Origin: Candidatus Woesearchaeota archaeon
GTDB taxonomy: Archaea; Nanobdellota; Nanobdellia; Woesearchaeales; DSVV01
Reading direction: 5' to 3'
Length of the DNA stretch: 13,140 nucleotides
NCBI GenBank assembly: GCA_016205905.1
Contig: JACQSP010000139.1
Coordinates: 1 to 13,140, forward strand
Position numbers and translations under genes: made by a program
Shown: piece after piece, positions 6,339 through 13,128 of the stretch
Layout: each line of letters starts with the position of its first letter
Numbering within the stretch: position 1 is the stretch's first letter
Notes under the pieces: generated by a model
What the model was told of the DNA's origin: nothing
Database searches by the model: none
What the model saw: only the letters and a program-made list of their open reading frames with translations

Positions 6339-6704
6339 TAAAACTTTCAATTTACCTGTAATTTTATCTATATCTTCAATAATATCAGGGCCAATAGCGC
6401 CGCAGGTTACAGTGCCAGATTCAACAAACGTATGTCCAGCGTCTGTTATTATAGAAGTAATCATTCCTTCATCTTTTGCCTGCTGGATATAATTATATAG
6501 TTCTTTCTCGTCAGCAACCTTTAGAACAATCTTCATCATGCCATGGTTATGCCATTCTTTGACAAGCTGCTCGCTTTTCTTTGATTTCAGGCTTTTTAGA
6601 ACACATTCGACGCTGGCATGGCTGGCTTGGGCAGCTATCTTGCCTTTTGACATATTTAAATCTGTTCTCATTAAGATTACTTGTTTAAGTTCTTTTGATG
6701 CCAT
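6336..6704 (-). CDS. pth2: Peptidyl-tRNA hydrolase, archaeal/eukaryotic type (Pth2)
   Basis: This enzyme frees tRNA from peptidyl-tRNAs that drop off the ribosome and acts in the cytoplasm. At 122 residues it has the usual family length. Conserved segments are KQVILMRTDLNMSKGKIAAQ at the start, then ASHASVECVL. The C-terminal half has the family hallmark TDAGHTFVESGTVTCGAIGP, with the phosphate/tRNA-contacting Lys and Thr residues present. Pth2 is the archaeal and eukaryotic enzyme, while bacteria normally use the unrelated Pth, so it marks the host as archaeal. The ATG at 6704 lies 28 nt from a CTTTATAT box. It is transcribed away from gyrA. Confidence 0.97.
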   Translation of the reverse strand: MASKELKQVILMRTDLNMSKGKIAAQASHASVECVLKSLKSKKSEQLVKEWHNHGMMKIVLKVADEKELYNYIQQAKDEGMITSIITDAGHTFVESGTVTCGAIGPDIIEDIDKITGKLKVL

Positions 6705-6728
6705 GAAGTTTTAATTTATTACATAAGA

Positions 6729-6736
6729 ATATAAAG
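6729..6736 (-). promoter_or_regulatory. TATA box of pth2
   Basis: Minus-strand CTTTATAT is centred 28 nt before the pth2 ATG, preceded by an A-rich BRE-like tract. A leaderless or near-leaderless mRNA is expected. Confidence 0.6.
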
Positions 6737-6849
6737 TTTTTTGTTTTGTTAACTCACAACTGAAAATCTGCTTTGTCAGTAATTAGAACATGAGCAAAAA
6801 ATAACAACAATATCAAACTAATTTATTAAACAGATGAAGCAAATTCAAT

Positions 6850-6866
6850 CGAAACATATTTAAATA
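6850..6866 (+). promoter_or_regulatory. BRE/TATA promoter that sets the gyrA start
   Basis: CGAAAC followed by TTTAAATA (6859-6866) is a clean archaeal BRE and TATA pair. Its centre is 25 nt before the ATG at 6887 but only 9-10 nt before the earlier in-frame ATG at 6872. Transcription should therefore begin at or next to 6887. Confidence 0.65.
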
Positions 6867-6886
6867 AAACCATGTTCATAAGAGCT

Positions 6887-9511
6887 ATGGAAAAGGATAA
6901 AAACAGCGACGAGAAAATCATTCCTGAGAAAACTGAAAAAACAGGCGAAAACCCCAATAAAGAAGATAATAATAATAATAATGACAAGAATCCTGAAATT
7001 AATGATGCGCTTGAGAAGGATGAGCAGGAAATAGAAAAAATTGAGAAAGGAATCTTACCAATAGTAATAGAAGATGAGATGAAAACTTCTTATATAGATT
7101 ATGCTATGAGTGTAATTGTCGGCAGAGCCCTGCCTGATGTTAGAGATGGTTTAAAACCCGTCCATAGAAGAATTCTTTTTGCGATGAATGAGATGGGAAT
7201 GGCCCACAACAAACCTTACAAAAAGTCTGCAAGAATAGTTGGAGATTGCCTCGGGAAATATCATCCGCATGGTGACTTAGCTGTTTATGATTCAATGGTA
7301 AGAATGGCACAAAACTTCTCATTGAGATATGTATTAATTGACGGCCATGGTAATTGGGGCAGTATTGACGGCGACTCAGCAGCGGCAATGAGATATACAG
7401 AGTGCCGTCTGCAAAAAATAGCAGAAGATATCTTAGAAGATATTGACAAAGAAACAGTTAATTTCGTTGATAATTTTGACGGAACATTAAAAGAGCCTGT
7501 GGTTTTACCGTCAAAGGTTCCCAACCTGTTAATCAACGGCTCGTCAGGAATAGCTGTCGGTATGGCAACAAATATCCCTCCGCATAATATTCAGGAAGTA
7601 TGCAGTGCAGCTATTAATGTTATCGACAACCCTGAAATGCCAATAAAAGAATTAATGGGAATAGTAAAAGGCCCTGATTTCCCGACAGGCGGGATTATAT
7701 GCGGAAAACAGGGATTAAACTATGCATACGGCACAGGCAAAGGCAAAGTTTTGGTAAAAGGAAAAACACACATTGAAAAGCATAAAGAAAGAGAAGCAAT
7801 TATCATAGACGAGATTCCTTACATGGTCAATAAATCCACAATGGTGGAAGAGATTGCTGAAAATGTCAAATCAAAATTAATAGAAGGTATCAGTGATATA
7901 AGGGATGAAAGCGATAAAAGTGGAATGAGGGTTGTTATCGAACTGAAGAAAGATGCAAACACAGATGTTGTGCTGAATCAGCTGTATAAGCATTCAAAGC
8001 TGCAGAATACATTTGGCATCATCATGCTTGCATTGGTTGATAATGAGCCGAGAATTCTTAATCTTAAAGAGATGGTTGAAGAGTTTATTAAACACAGAAA
8101 AATAGTTGTCACAAGAAGAACACAGTTTGAGTTAAAGAAAGCAGAGGAAAGAGCGCATATTCTTGAAGGATTAAAGATTGCGTTGGGTGATATAGATAAT
8201 GCAATAAGAATCATAAAGGCAGCAAAAGATGTTAATATTGCCAGAACAGGATTAATTACAACTTACACACTAACGGAAATACAGGCGCAGGCTATTCTCG
8301 ACATGAAATTACAAAAATTAACTTCTTTGGAAACTGAGAAAATACTTGAAGAATTAAAAAGCCTAATTGAAAAAATAAAGGATTACAAAGATGTACTTGC
8401 CTCTGAAATCAGAATAAAAGATATTATTAAAAGCGAATTGGTGGAAATCAGCGAAAGATACAAAGATGAGAGAAAGACTGAAATCAGCGAAAGCGATGAA
8501 GAGGAAGATATTGAGATTGAAGACCTTATTGAAGAAGAAGATGTTGTGGTTACAATTTCTCACGGCGGATATATAAAAAGGACATCCTTAAGTGTTTATA
8601 AATCACAAGGCAGAGGCGGCAGAGGAATCATTGCTGCAACAACAAAAGAAGAAGATTTTGTTGAGCATTTATTTATTGCCAACACACATGATTATTTATT
8701 ATTTTTTACTGACAAAGGCCAAGTGCACTGGCTGAAGGTATTCAAAATACCAGAAGGCGCCAGACAGGCAAAAGGCAAAGCAATTGTCAATTTGATTGAT
8801 ATTGAAGCTGGCAGTGAGAAAGGAAGCAATATCACTGCGTTTATACCAATAAAACAATTTGAGGCTACACTGTATTTAGTGATGATAACAAAGAACGGAA
8901 TTATTAAAAAGACCAGTTTAGCGGAATTTTCAAAACCAAGGCACGGCGGTATAAGGGCAATAAACCTTGAAGAAGGCGATGAGCTGGTTAATGTATTATT
9001 GACAGACGGCACTAAACAGATAATAATTGCGACAAAGAATGGCCTAGCAGTTAAATTTAACGAAGAAGATGTTAGAGAAATGGGCAGAGCCTCTATAGGT
9101 GTAATAGGAATAAGGCTTAAAAGTGAAGTAAATGAAAAAGGAGACCTAATTGACAGCGATAAAGTTATCGGCGCTGTGATTGGCGATGACAACAAGACAT
9201 TGTTAACAATAACTGAAAACGGCTATGGAAAAAGAACAAGCATTTCCGAATACAGATTGATTAACAGAGGCGGACAAGGTGTTATCAATATAATCTGCAG
9301 TGAAAGAAACGGGAATGTCGTCGGAATAAAAAGCGTTTCAGACGAAGATGAAATCATGCTGATAAGCCAGAAAGGCATTATTATCCGAACAAGATGCAAT
9401 CTAATATCTGTCATCGGTAGAAATACACAGGGCGTAAGACTGATGAAGCTTGAAGAAGGCGATAGGGTGGTAAGCGCTGCAAAGATAATTGGCGATGAAG
9501 GAAGCGAGTGA
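6887..9511 (+). CDS. gyrA: DNA gyrase subunit A, 874 aa
   Basis: GyrA is the DNA-cleaving subunit of gyrase and with GyrB introduces negative supercoils. The first 55 residues are an unusual acidic, Asn-rich extension. The breakage-reunion domain then begins (YIDYAMSVIVGRALPDVRDG) and carries the catalytic Tyr170 in AAMRYTE. The C-terminal part has six pinwheel blades, such as VVTISHGGYIKRTSL, MITKNGIIKKTSL and MLISQKGIIIRTRC. A GyrA box, QGRGGRG at 574-580 (QRRGGKG in E. coli), separates gyrase from topoisomerase IV. An acidic linker (ESDEEEDIEIEDLIEEED) precedes the pinwheel. The residue matching E. coli Ser83, the usual quinolone-contact site, is Leu131. The start at 6887 is chosen over 6872 from TATA spacing. 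gyrB is not in the window. Gyrase in archaea is generally viewed as acquired from bacteria. Confidence 0.98.
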   Translation: MEKDKNSDEKIIPEKTEKTGENPNKEDNNNNNDKNPEINDALEKDEQEIEKIEKGILPIVIEDEMKTSYIDYAMSVIVGRALPDVRDGLKPVHRRILFAMNEMGMAHNKPYKKSARIVGDCLGKYHPHGDLAVYDSMVRMAQNFSLRYVLIDGHGNWGSIDGDSAAAMRYTECRLQKIAEDILEDIDKETVNFVDNFDGTLKEPVVLPSKVPNLLINGSSGIAVGMATNIPPHNIQEVCSAAINVIDNPEMPIKELMGIVKGPDFPTGGIICGKQGLNYAYGTGKGKVLVKGKTHIEKHKEREAIIIDEIPYMVNKSTMVEEIAENVKSKLIEGISDIRDESDKSGMRVVIELKKDANTDVVLNQLYKHSKLQNTFGIIMLALVDNEPRILNLKEMVEEFIKHRKIVVTRRTQFELKKAEERAHILEGLKIALGDIDNAIRIIKAAKDVNIARTGLITTYTLTEIQAQAILDMKLQKLTSLETEKILEELKSLIEKIKDYKDVLASEIRIKDIIKSELVEISERYKDERKTEISESDEEEDIEIEDLIEEEDVVVTISHGGYIKRTSLSVYKSQGRGGRGIIAATTKEEDFVEHLFIANTHDYLLFFTDKGQVHWLKVFKIPEGARQAKGKAIVNLIDIEAGSEKGSNITAFIPIKQFEATLYLVMITKNGIIKKTSLAEFSKPRHGGIRAINLEEGDELVNVLLTDGTKQIIIATKNGLAVKFNEEDVREMGRASIGVIGIRLKSEVNEKGDLIDSDKVIGAVIGDDNKTLLTITENGYGKRTSISEYRLINRGGQGVINIICSERNGNVVGIKSVSDEDEIMLISQKGIIIRTRCNLISVIGRNTQGVRLMKLEEGDRVVSAAKIIGDEGSE

Positions 9512-9522
9512 ATGTTTGGTTG

Positions 9523-9579
9523 AATACTGATTTAATAGAAGTCAATGCGAATAAAGTTATTGTAAAAAAGATTATGTAA
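9523..9579 (+). pseudogene. Possible remnant of a PEP-mobile-domain C-terminus
   Basis: Downstream of the gyrA stop, one frame reads NTDLIEVNANKVIVKKIM and then TAA. This closely resembles the last residues of the intact phosphohistidine-domain protein nearby (GDMVEVNANHGTVKKIK at 504-520). No start or upstream domain is attached: the frame runs back into gyrA with unrelated residues. It may be the tail of a lost paralogue whose body was deleted or replaced. The match is short, so chance similarity cannot be excluded. Confidence 0.3.
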
Positions 9580-9591
9580 AAGAGGATTGAA

Positions 9592-9717
9592 ATGAGCGAA
9601 TTCGACAAATTAAGGAAAAAACTGAAAAAAGAATTTGACAATCACCTTGAAATAGATGAAGACAGTGAACTCCCTGTGCATGAAAAATTCACCAAAGAAA
9701 GGAAGATAAAAAAGTGA
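9592..9717 (+). CDS. Small highly charged protein, 41 aa
   Basis: This ORF begins MSEFDKLRKKLKKEF and ends ERKIKK with TGA. It is nearly half Lys, Arg, Glu and Asp and is predicted to be mostly helical, with no signal or membrane segment. AGAGGA lies five bases before the ATG, a fair ribosome site. It follows gyrA by about 80 bases on the same strand and could be in its transcript. I recognise no family. The ribosome site and the amphipathic helical pattern support coding. Confidence 0.5.
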   Translation: MSEFDKLRKKLKKEFDNHLEIDEDSELPVHEKFTKERKIKK

Positions 9718-9747
9718 GAATAGATAGAGGATAAATAAGTAATCTAC

Positions 9748-9755
9748 TTTTAAAA
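9748..9755 (+). promoter_or_regulatory. Possible TATA box of the phosphohistidine-domain gene
   Basis: CTTTTAAAAC is centred about 41 nt before the ATG at 9793, giving a leader of roughly 15 nt. It is moderately convincing in an A-rich region. No AGGTGA-type site precedes the ATG. Confidence 0.3.
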
Positions 9756-9792
9756 CAAGAAAAGCAAAAAAGAAATATAGAAAAAACCAAAA

Positions 9793-11355
9793 ATGAACAC
9801 TCTCGCTGAAAGATTTAAAAAAATTCTTAATAAAACTTGGTACATTCAGGGATTTAATGGGTGCCTGAATTTCTGTTTTGGTGCTCCGCAGTCTGGATTA
9901 GTTGGATGCCATAATAATTTAGGTTATGGTTACACAGAAAAAGTGTTTATTTTTAACAAAGATTATGTGGAATATCTTTATTTAGAGGATGATTTTAAAA
10001 ATATAGGGAATATGTTTCTTGAGAAATACAAGAAAAACAAGAATTATCTCAAAGAAGTTATGGGAAAGGATGCAGTAATTGTAGCTTCATCAAAAAAAAC
10101 AATGAAAAAGATAGACAATACTGATTTAACAAAATTAAATAAACAAGAGCTGGTTAAATTATATCAGGAAATGCAAACAGCTTATCATGGAATTCTGGAT
10201 GTAAGCCATATTATTGAAGGCATTTCTTTTGTCGTCGAACCGCTCCTGAAAAAAAAGATTGAAGAAGCATTAAAACTTGAAAGGCATGATCCTGAGTTTA
10301 GAAAACTGTTTAATCTGCTTATGCAGCCTGCAAAGCCATCATTTGCAAATGAAGAATACATTGATATACTTGAAATTGTAAAATTAGTGAAAAAAGATGA
10401 AAAATTGCTCTGTTTATTCAACGATTCATCACCACAGATAATATTTGCTAAATTGAATAAAACAAATAAAAAAATAAAAGAGAAGATTACAGCGCACAGA
10501 AAAAGATTTTTGTACAATCAGATTAATTATTATCATGGAAATCCGTTAAGTGAATTAGATTATATTTCTGAAATAAAAAAACTGATTGAAGAAAACAAAG
10601 AAGAGAGTGATATTGATGATAAGCTTAAAGCAGAAAAAGAAAGATATGGCTTAAATGCAGTGGCAAGAGAGAAAATTATAAGAGAACATAAGTTTAATGA
10701 TGAGATTAATTCACTAATTCACATATCGATGGAGGTTCTTCACTGGCAGGATAATAGAAAAAAGAATATTTTGACTGGTGTTTATTATATGAATATTATG
10801 CTTAATGAGATTAGCAAGAGATATAGCATTCCATTAGAAAAGATAAAAAGATATCTGCCAGAGGAGATAACTGAAGATAAGCTTGATAATTTTAGTATGG
10901 AAGATGCTAATGAAAGAATGAAGCATTATATTGTCTACAGCAGAAGAGAAGATGGAAAGCTGATATTTGAAATTTATACAAAAGAGGATTATGAAGAGAT
11001 TATGAATGTTTACAATAAAACATACACAGAACAAAATGATATTCATGGTGCACCTGCATCACCAGGTAAGATAATAGGGGTTGTAAGAGTATGCAAAACA
11101 AAAGAAGAGCTTCTAAAATTTAAGGAAGGTGAAATACTTGTTGCATCAATGACAAGGCCGGAATTTGTGCCTGCAATGAAAAAGGCATCAGCCATAGTAA
11201 CTGATGAAGGCGGGTTAACGTGCCATGCATCGATTGTTTCCAGAGAATTGGGCAAGCCATGCATTGTAGGGACAAAGATTGCCACAAAAGTGCTGAAAGA
11301 TGGTGATATGGTAGAAGTGAATGCAAACCACGGCACTGTGAAGAAGATAAAATGA
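9793..11355 (+). CDS. Protein with C-terminal PEP-utilising (phosphohistidine 'mobile') domain, 520 aa
   Basis: The C-terminal 85 residues are a swivelling phosphohistidine domain: GAPASPGKIIGVVRV at about 418, then DEGGLTCHASIVSRELGKPC with the phospho-acceptor His478. In PEP synthase, PPDK and rifampicin phosphotransferase this domain shuttles phosphate between an ATP-grasp domain and a substrate site. Neither an ATP-grasp motif nor the PEP-binding TIM barrel is visible here. Residues 1-130 contain a Cys/Gly/aromatic-rich part (WYIQGFNGCLNFCFGAPQSG), and 130-400 look helical and Lys/Glu-rich. It may work with a separately encoded ATP-grasp partner or bind its substrate through the helical part. 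Similar orphan architectures are common in DPANN genomes, from memory. The stop overlaps the start of the next gene as ATGA. Confidence 0.85.
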   Translation: MNTLAERFKKILNKTWYIQGFNGCLNFCFGAPQSGLVGCHNNLGYGYTEKVFIFNKDYVEYLYLEDDFKNIGNMFLEKYKKNKNYLKEVMGKDAVIVASSKKTMKKIDNTDLTKLNKQELVKLYQEMQTAYHGILDVSHIIEGISFVVEPLLKKKIEEALKLERHDPEFRKLFNLLMQPAKPSFANEEYIDILEIVKLVKKDEKLLCLFNDSSPQIIFAKLNKTNKKIKEKITAHRKRFLYNQINYYHGNPLSELDYISEIKKLIEENKEESDIDDKLKAEKERYGLNAVAREKIIREHKFNDEINSLIHISMEVLHWQDNRKKNILTGVYYMNIMLNEISKRYSIPLEKIKRYLPEEITEDKLDNFSMEDANERMKHYIVYSRREDGKLIFEIYTKEDYEEIMNVYNKTYTEQNDIHGAPASPGKIIGVVRVCKTKEELLKFKEGEILVASMTRPEFVPAMKKASAIVTDEGGLTCHASIVSRELGKPCIVGTKIATKVLKDGDMVEVNANHGTVKKIK

Positions 11356-11624
11356 ATTCTCAACAAATTATTCAATTAGGAATGATTATTGTATTTATCT
11401 GAATAATTATTGTAATAATTGGCAGTTTTCTTAGTGCAAAAGATGAAACAAAAAACACAAGTGATAAAAGCAGTACTACTAAATTCAGTGTCGTCGGTAT
11501 TTTCGGATTTATCCCGTTTGGATTTGGAAATGACAAGAAGATGCTGATAATTACTTTAGTTTTGGCGATAGTTATTATGATTGTTTCTTTCTTTTTGTTT
11601 TATAGAAAGATTGTGTTTATTTAG
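11352..11624 (+). pseudogene. DUF131/TIGR00304 archaeal membrane protein with in-frame TGA
   Basis: The ATG overlaps the previous stop (ATGA). The frame runs 16 codons (MNSQQIIQLGMIIVFI), meets TGA at 11400-11402, then stays open for 73 codons to TAG at 11622. The downstream part holds the family hallmark: FGFIPFGFGNDKKMLIITLV followed by a hydrophobic helix. Homologues are about 75-90 residues with a hydrophobic helix across the position of the TGA, where Gly is common; GGA to TGA would be one change. TGA is the normal stop of several genes here (gyrA, pth2, the receiver and others), so general recoding is ruled out. A recent nonsense mutation, a sequence error or readthrough remain. The final TAG lies in the TTTAGTTCC start of palindromic copy 2. 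Confidence 0.75.
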
Positions 11625-11775
11625 TTCCAAGGCGCAGCCACACGTCTTACGAAAAATGTTTGAAAGTTAGAAAGCTTGACAGCTTGAAAGTACAACTCAT
11701 ATAGCGCACTTTCGAGCTTTCAGAGGTTCAAGCTTTCAAACAGTTTCATGTGGCGGTGGACTTCGTCCCTAGAAC
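11623..11775 (+). repeat. Composite palindromic element, copy 2
   Basis: This copy is closest to copy 1: TTCC, head GGCGCAGCCAC (11631-11641), a 49-bp identical block to 11679, then a long imperfect stem (GTTTGAAAG... with ...GCTTTCAAAC). It ends CGGTGGACTTCGTCCCTAGAA, an imperfect inverted copy of the head including the flanking TTCC. An extra CAGCTTGA repeat lengthens the left arm compared with copy 1. It lies between the DUF131 reading frame and the convergent lipid kinase. Its left end supplies the last bases of the DUF131 stop codon. Confidence 0.8.
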
Positions 11776-11840
11776 GCGTTGTGAGATGAAGAAAGAGAAT
11801 AAGAAACAAGAGAGATCTAAACAAATATATTAATCGCAAC

Positions 11841-12899
11841 TCAGCAAATCACTTCAATAGCTTTCTCGTACATTTTCAATTTGATTGGTGTTTTTCCTAT
11901 GATTTCTGCGTCTGCATGTGCGATTACTGGCTCTTCTGATGTTATTTCTAACGAGGTTGCTTTAACGCAAACTACATCTTTGAATTTATAGACTTGGGTT
12001 GTTGCAATGCCAAAAAGATATCTTAATAAATCAGGCAATTCTTTTTTCTGAAGAATGAGAACATCAAAAAAACCGTCGTCGTATTTTGAGTCAGGAAGTA
12101 TTTGAAGTATATTTTGGAACTTGGCGATATTGCATACTAATACATAATAACCAAAATATTTGTTTCCATTTACATTAATTTGCAATAGTTTTGGCTTGTA
12201 ATTAAATATTGCCTTGAGAAGGCTTAAAGGATATGCTACCTCGCCGAACATTTTTTTTATCTTTGGCTCAACATTTTTGTACATTTCTGCGTCTATACCG
12301 ACGCCGCAGGCAATTGCAAAGTATCTGTTGTTTGCCCTGCCGATGTCAAGGTCTTTTCTTCTGTTTTGCTGGATAAGAAGTATTGCTTTGTCAATGTTTT
12401 TGGGAATATTAAAGGCTCTTGCAACCATGTTAGATGTGCCAATGGGTATAATTGCTAATCTTGGTATGTTGTTTGGTTTTATTTCTTTGGTATTCATTGG
12501 TTTGTAAAAAGAAAACCGACCACCAGTCAATAGACTGGTGGCATTCTCGCCCTGCGGGCTAGGGTCGGTTTTCTTTAACCCTGATTTTTCCACTTGACCA
12601 CCAGTGAATACACTGGTGGAAAAATCAGATTTTAGAGTTTTGGCTAGTTTCTTTTCCATCAAACCATTAATAACTTCATTAATTGTACCGTCGCCACCAG
12701 CTACAATTACGACGTCTGCTTTGGAATTCTTTGCAAATGCTGAGGCATCACCCTTTTTTTCAGTTATCTTTACATCAATGTCACCTAAGAAATTTTGAAT
12801 TTTATGAAGTATTAAGTTGCAGTCTTTGTTTCCAGAGCACGGATTAATAATTAGCGTATACTTCTGACGGTTATAATTAATTGAATTTTCGCATTTCAT
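11841..12899 (-). CDS. Diacylglycerol kinase-family lipid kinase with in-frame palindromic insert, 352 aa
   Basis: The family (YegS/DgkB/BmrU type) transfers phosphate from ATP to lipid hydroxyls at the membrane face. Motifs seen are LIINPCSGN (16-24), the nucleotide loop VAGGDGTINEVINGL (66-80), IIPIGTSNMVARAFNIP (150-166), ACGVGIDAE, and a C-terminal beta domain with IAHADAEIIG. In relatives the GGDGT and GTxN motifs are separated by roughly 30 residues. Here residues about 91-134 are extra: low-similarity sequence containing two echoing pieces, SVFTGGQ and SLLTGGRF. This insert is encoded by two palindromes (12508-12576 and 12581-12628). The frame is open throughout, so a functional enzyme with a surface loop is plausible. 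Normal members have about 300 residues. The ATG at 12899 follows AT-rich sequence without a clear TATA box. The true lipid substrate in an archaeon is unknown. Confidence 0.93.
   Translation of the reverse strand: MKCENSINYNRQKYTLIINPCSGNKDCNLILHKIQNFLGDIDVKITEKKGDASAFAKNSKADVVIVAGGDGTINEVINGLMEKKLAKTLKSDFSTSVFTGGQVEKSGLKKTDPSPQGENATSLLTGGRFSFYKPMNTKEIKPNNIPRLAIIPIGTSNMVARAFNIPKNIDKAILLIQQNRRKDLDIGRANNRYFAIACGVGIDAEMYKNVEPKIKKMFGEVAYPLSLLKAIFNYKPKLLQINVNGNKYFGYYVLVCNIAKFQNILQILPDSKYDDGFFDVLILQKKELPDLLRYLFGIATTQVYKFKDVVCVKATSLEITSEEPVIAHADAEIIGKTPIKLKMYEKAIEVIC
12508..12576. repeat. Three-way-junction palindrome inside the lipid kinase gene
   Basis: A perfect 14-bp inverted repeat (AAAGAAAACCGACC, 12508-12521, with 12563-12576) encloses two smaller hairpins. 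One is CCACCAGTC-AATA-GACTGGTGG (12520-12541). The other is GCCC-TGC-GGGC (12549-12559). The whole folds as a cloverleaf-like unit and lies in frame in the coding sequence. Confidence 0.8.
12581..12628. repeat. Second palindrome inside the lipid kinase gene
   Basis: CTGATTTTT (12581-12589) pairs with AAAAATCAG (12620-12628) around the hairpin CCACCAGTG-AATA-CACTGGTGG (12598-12619), with an eight-base bulge on the left. The inner hairpin equals that of the neighbouring palindrome except for the loop-closing pair, which is swapped from C-G to G-C. Confidence 0.8.
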
Positions 12900-12927
12900 T
12901 GTGTTAGTTTAGTATTTGTATTTGTTT

Positions 12928-13128
12928 TTAGTTCCTTGGCGCAGCCAAGAGCGAGTAAGTCGTTAGCCGTAGGTCGTTTGTCGTCAGCTGTTTTTTTCGT
13001 TTTTTGTTTACGACTAACGACAAACGACTAACTATAGTAAGTAACCTAAATTATTGTACAGTTCGTGTTACTTACTATATTCGTGGACTTTAACAAAATT
13101 GATCAAATATTAAAGTCCACCACTATAC
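12928..13128 (+). repeat. Composite palindromic element, copy 4
   Basis: It begins TTAGTTCC and the head CTTGGC-GCA-GCCAAG (12935-12949). Three hairpins follow: GTCGTTTGTCGT (12973-12984 with 13017-13028), TATAGTAAGTAAC (13033-13045 with 13067-13079) and GTGGACTTTAA (13083-13093 with 13110-13120). The head is shared with all copies. The last two hairpins and the TATATTCGTGGACTTT junction correspond in order to those of copy 3, but the middle stem has a different sequence. It lies upstream of the lipid kinase start. No gene is seen between 12900 and the window end. Confidence 0.78.

Noticed and set aside
8692..9195. Open frame of 167 codons on the minus strand
   Set aside because: It lies wholly antisense to the gyrA pinwheel region, which is unmistakably coding. 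The predicted protein has the Ser/Leu/Ile bias typical of a shadow frame and no motif.
11043..11375. Open frame of 110 codons on the minus strand
   Set aside because: Antisense to the phosphohistidine domain with its conserved His478; no ribosome site, TATA box or motif of its own.
11400..11402. TGA as a sense codon throughout this genome
   Set aside because: TGA ends gyrA, pth2, the receiver, the Yip1 gene, the lipid kinase and the phosphohistidine gene at natural C-termini, so it is an ordinary stop here.
13054..13082. Bacterial-type -35/-10 promoter inside copy 4 (TTGTAC, 17 bases, TATATT) that the sigma factor might use
   Set aside because: The -35 match is only three of six, the -10-like bases belong to a hairpin junction, and the pattern is not kept in copy 3. 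A genome-wide motif search would be needed.
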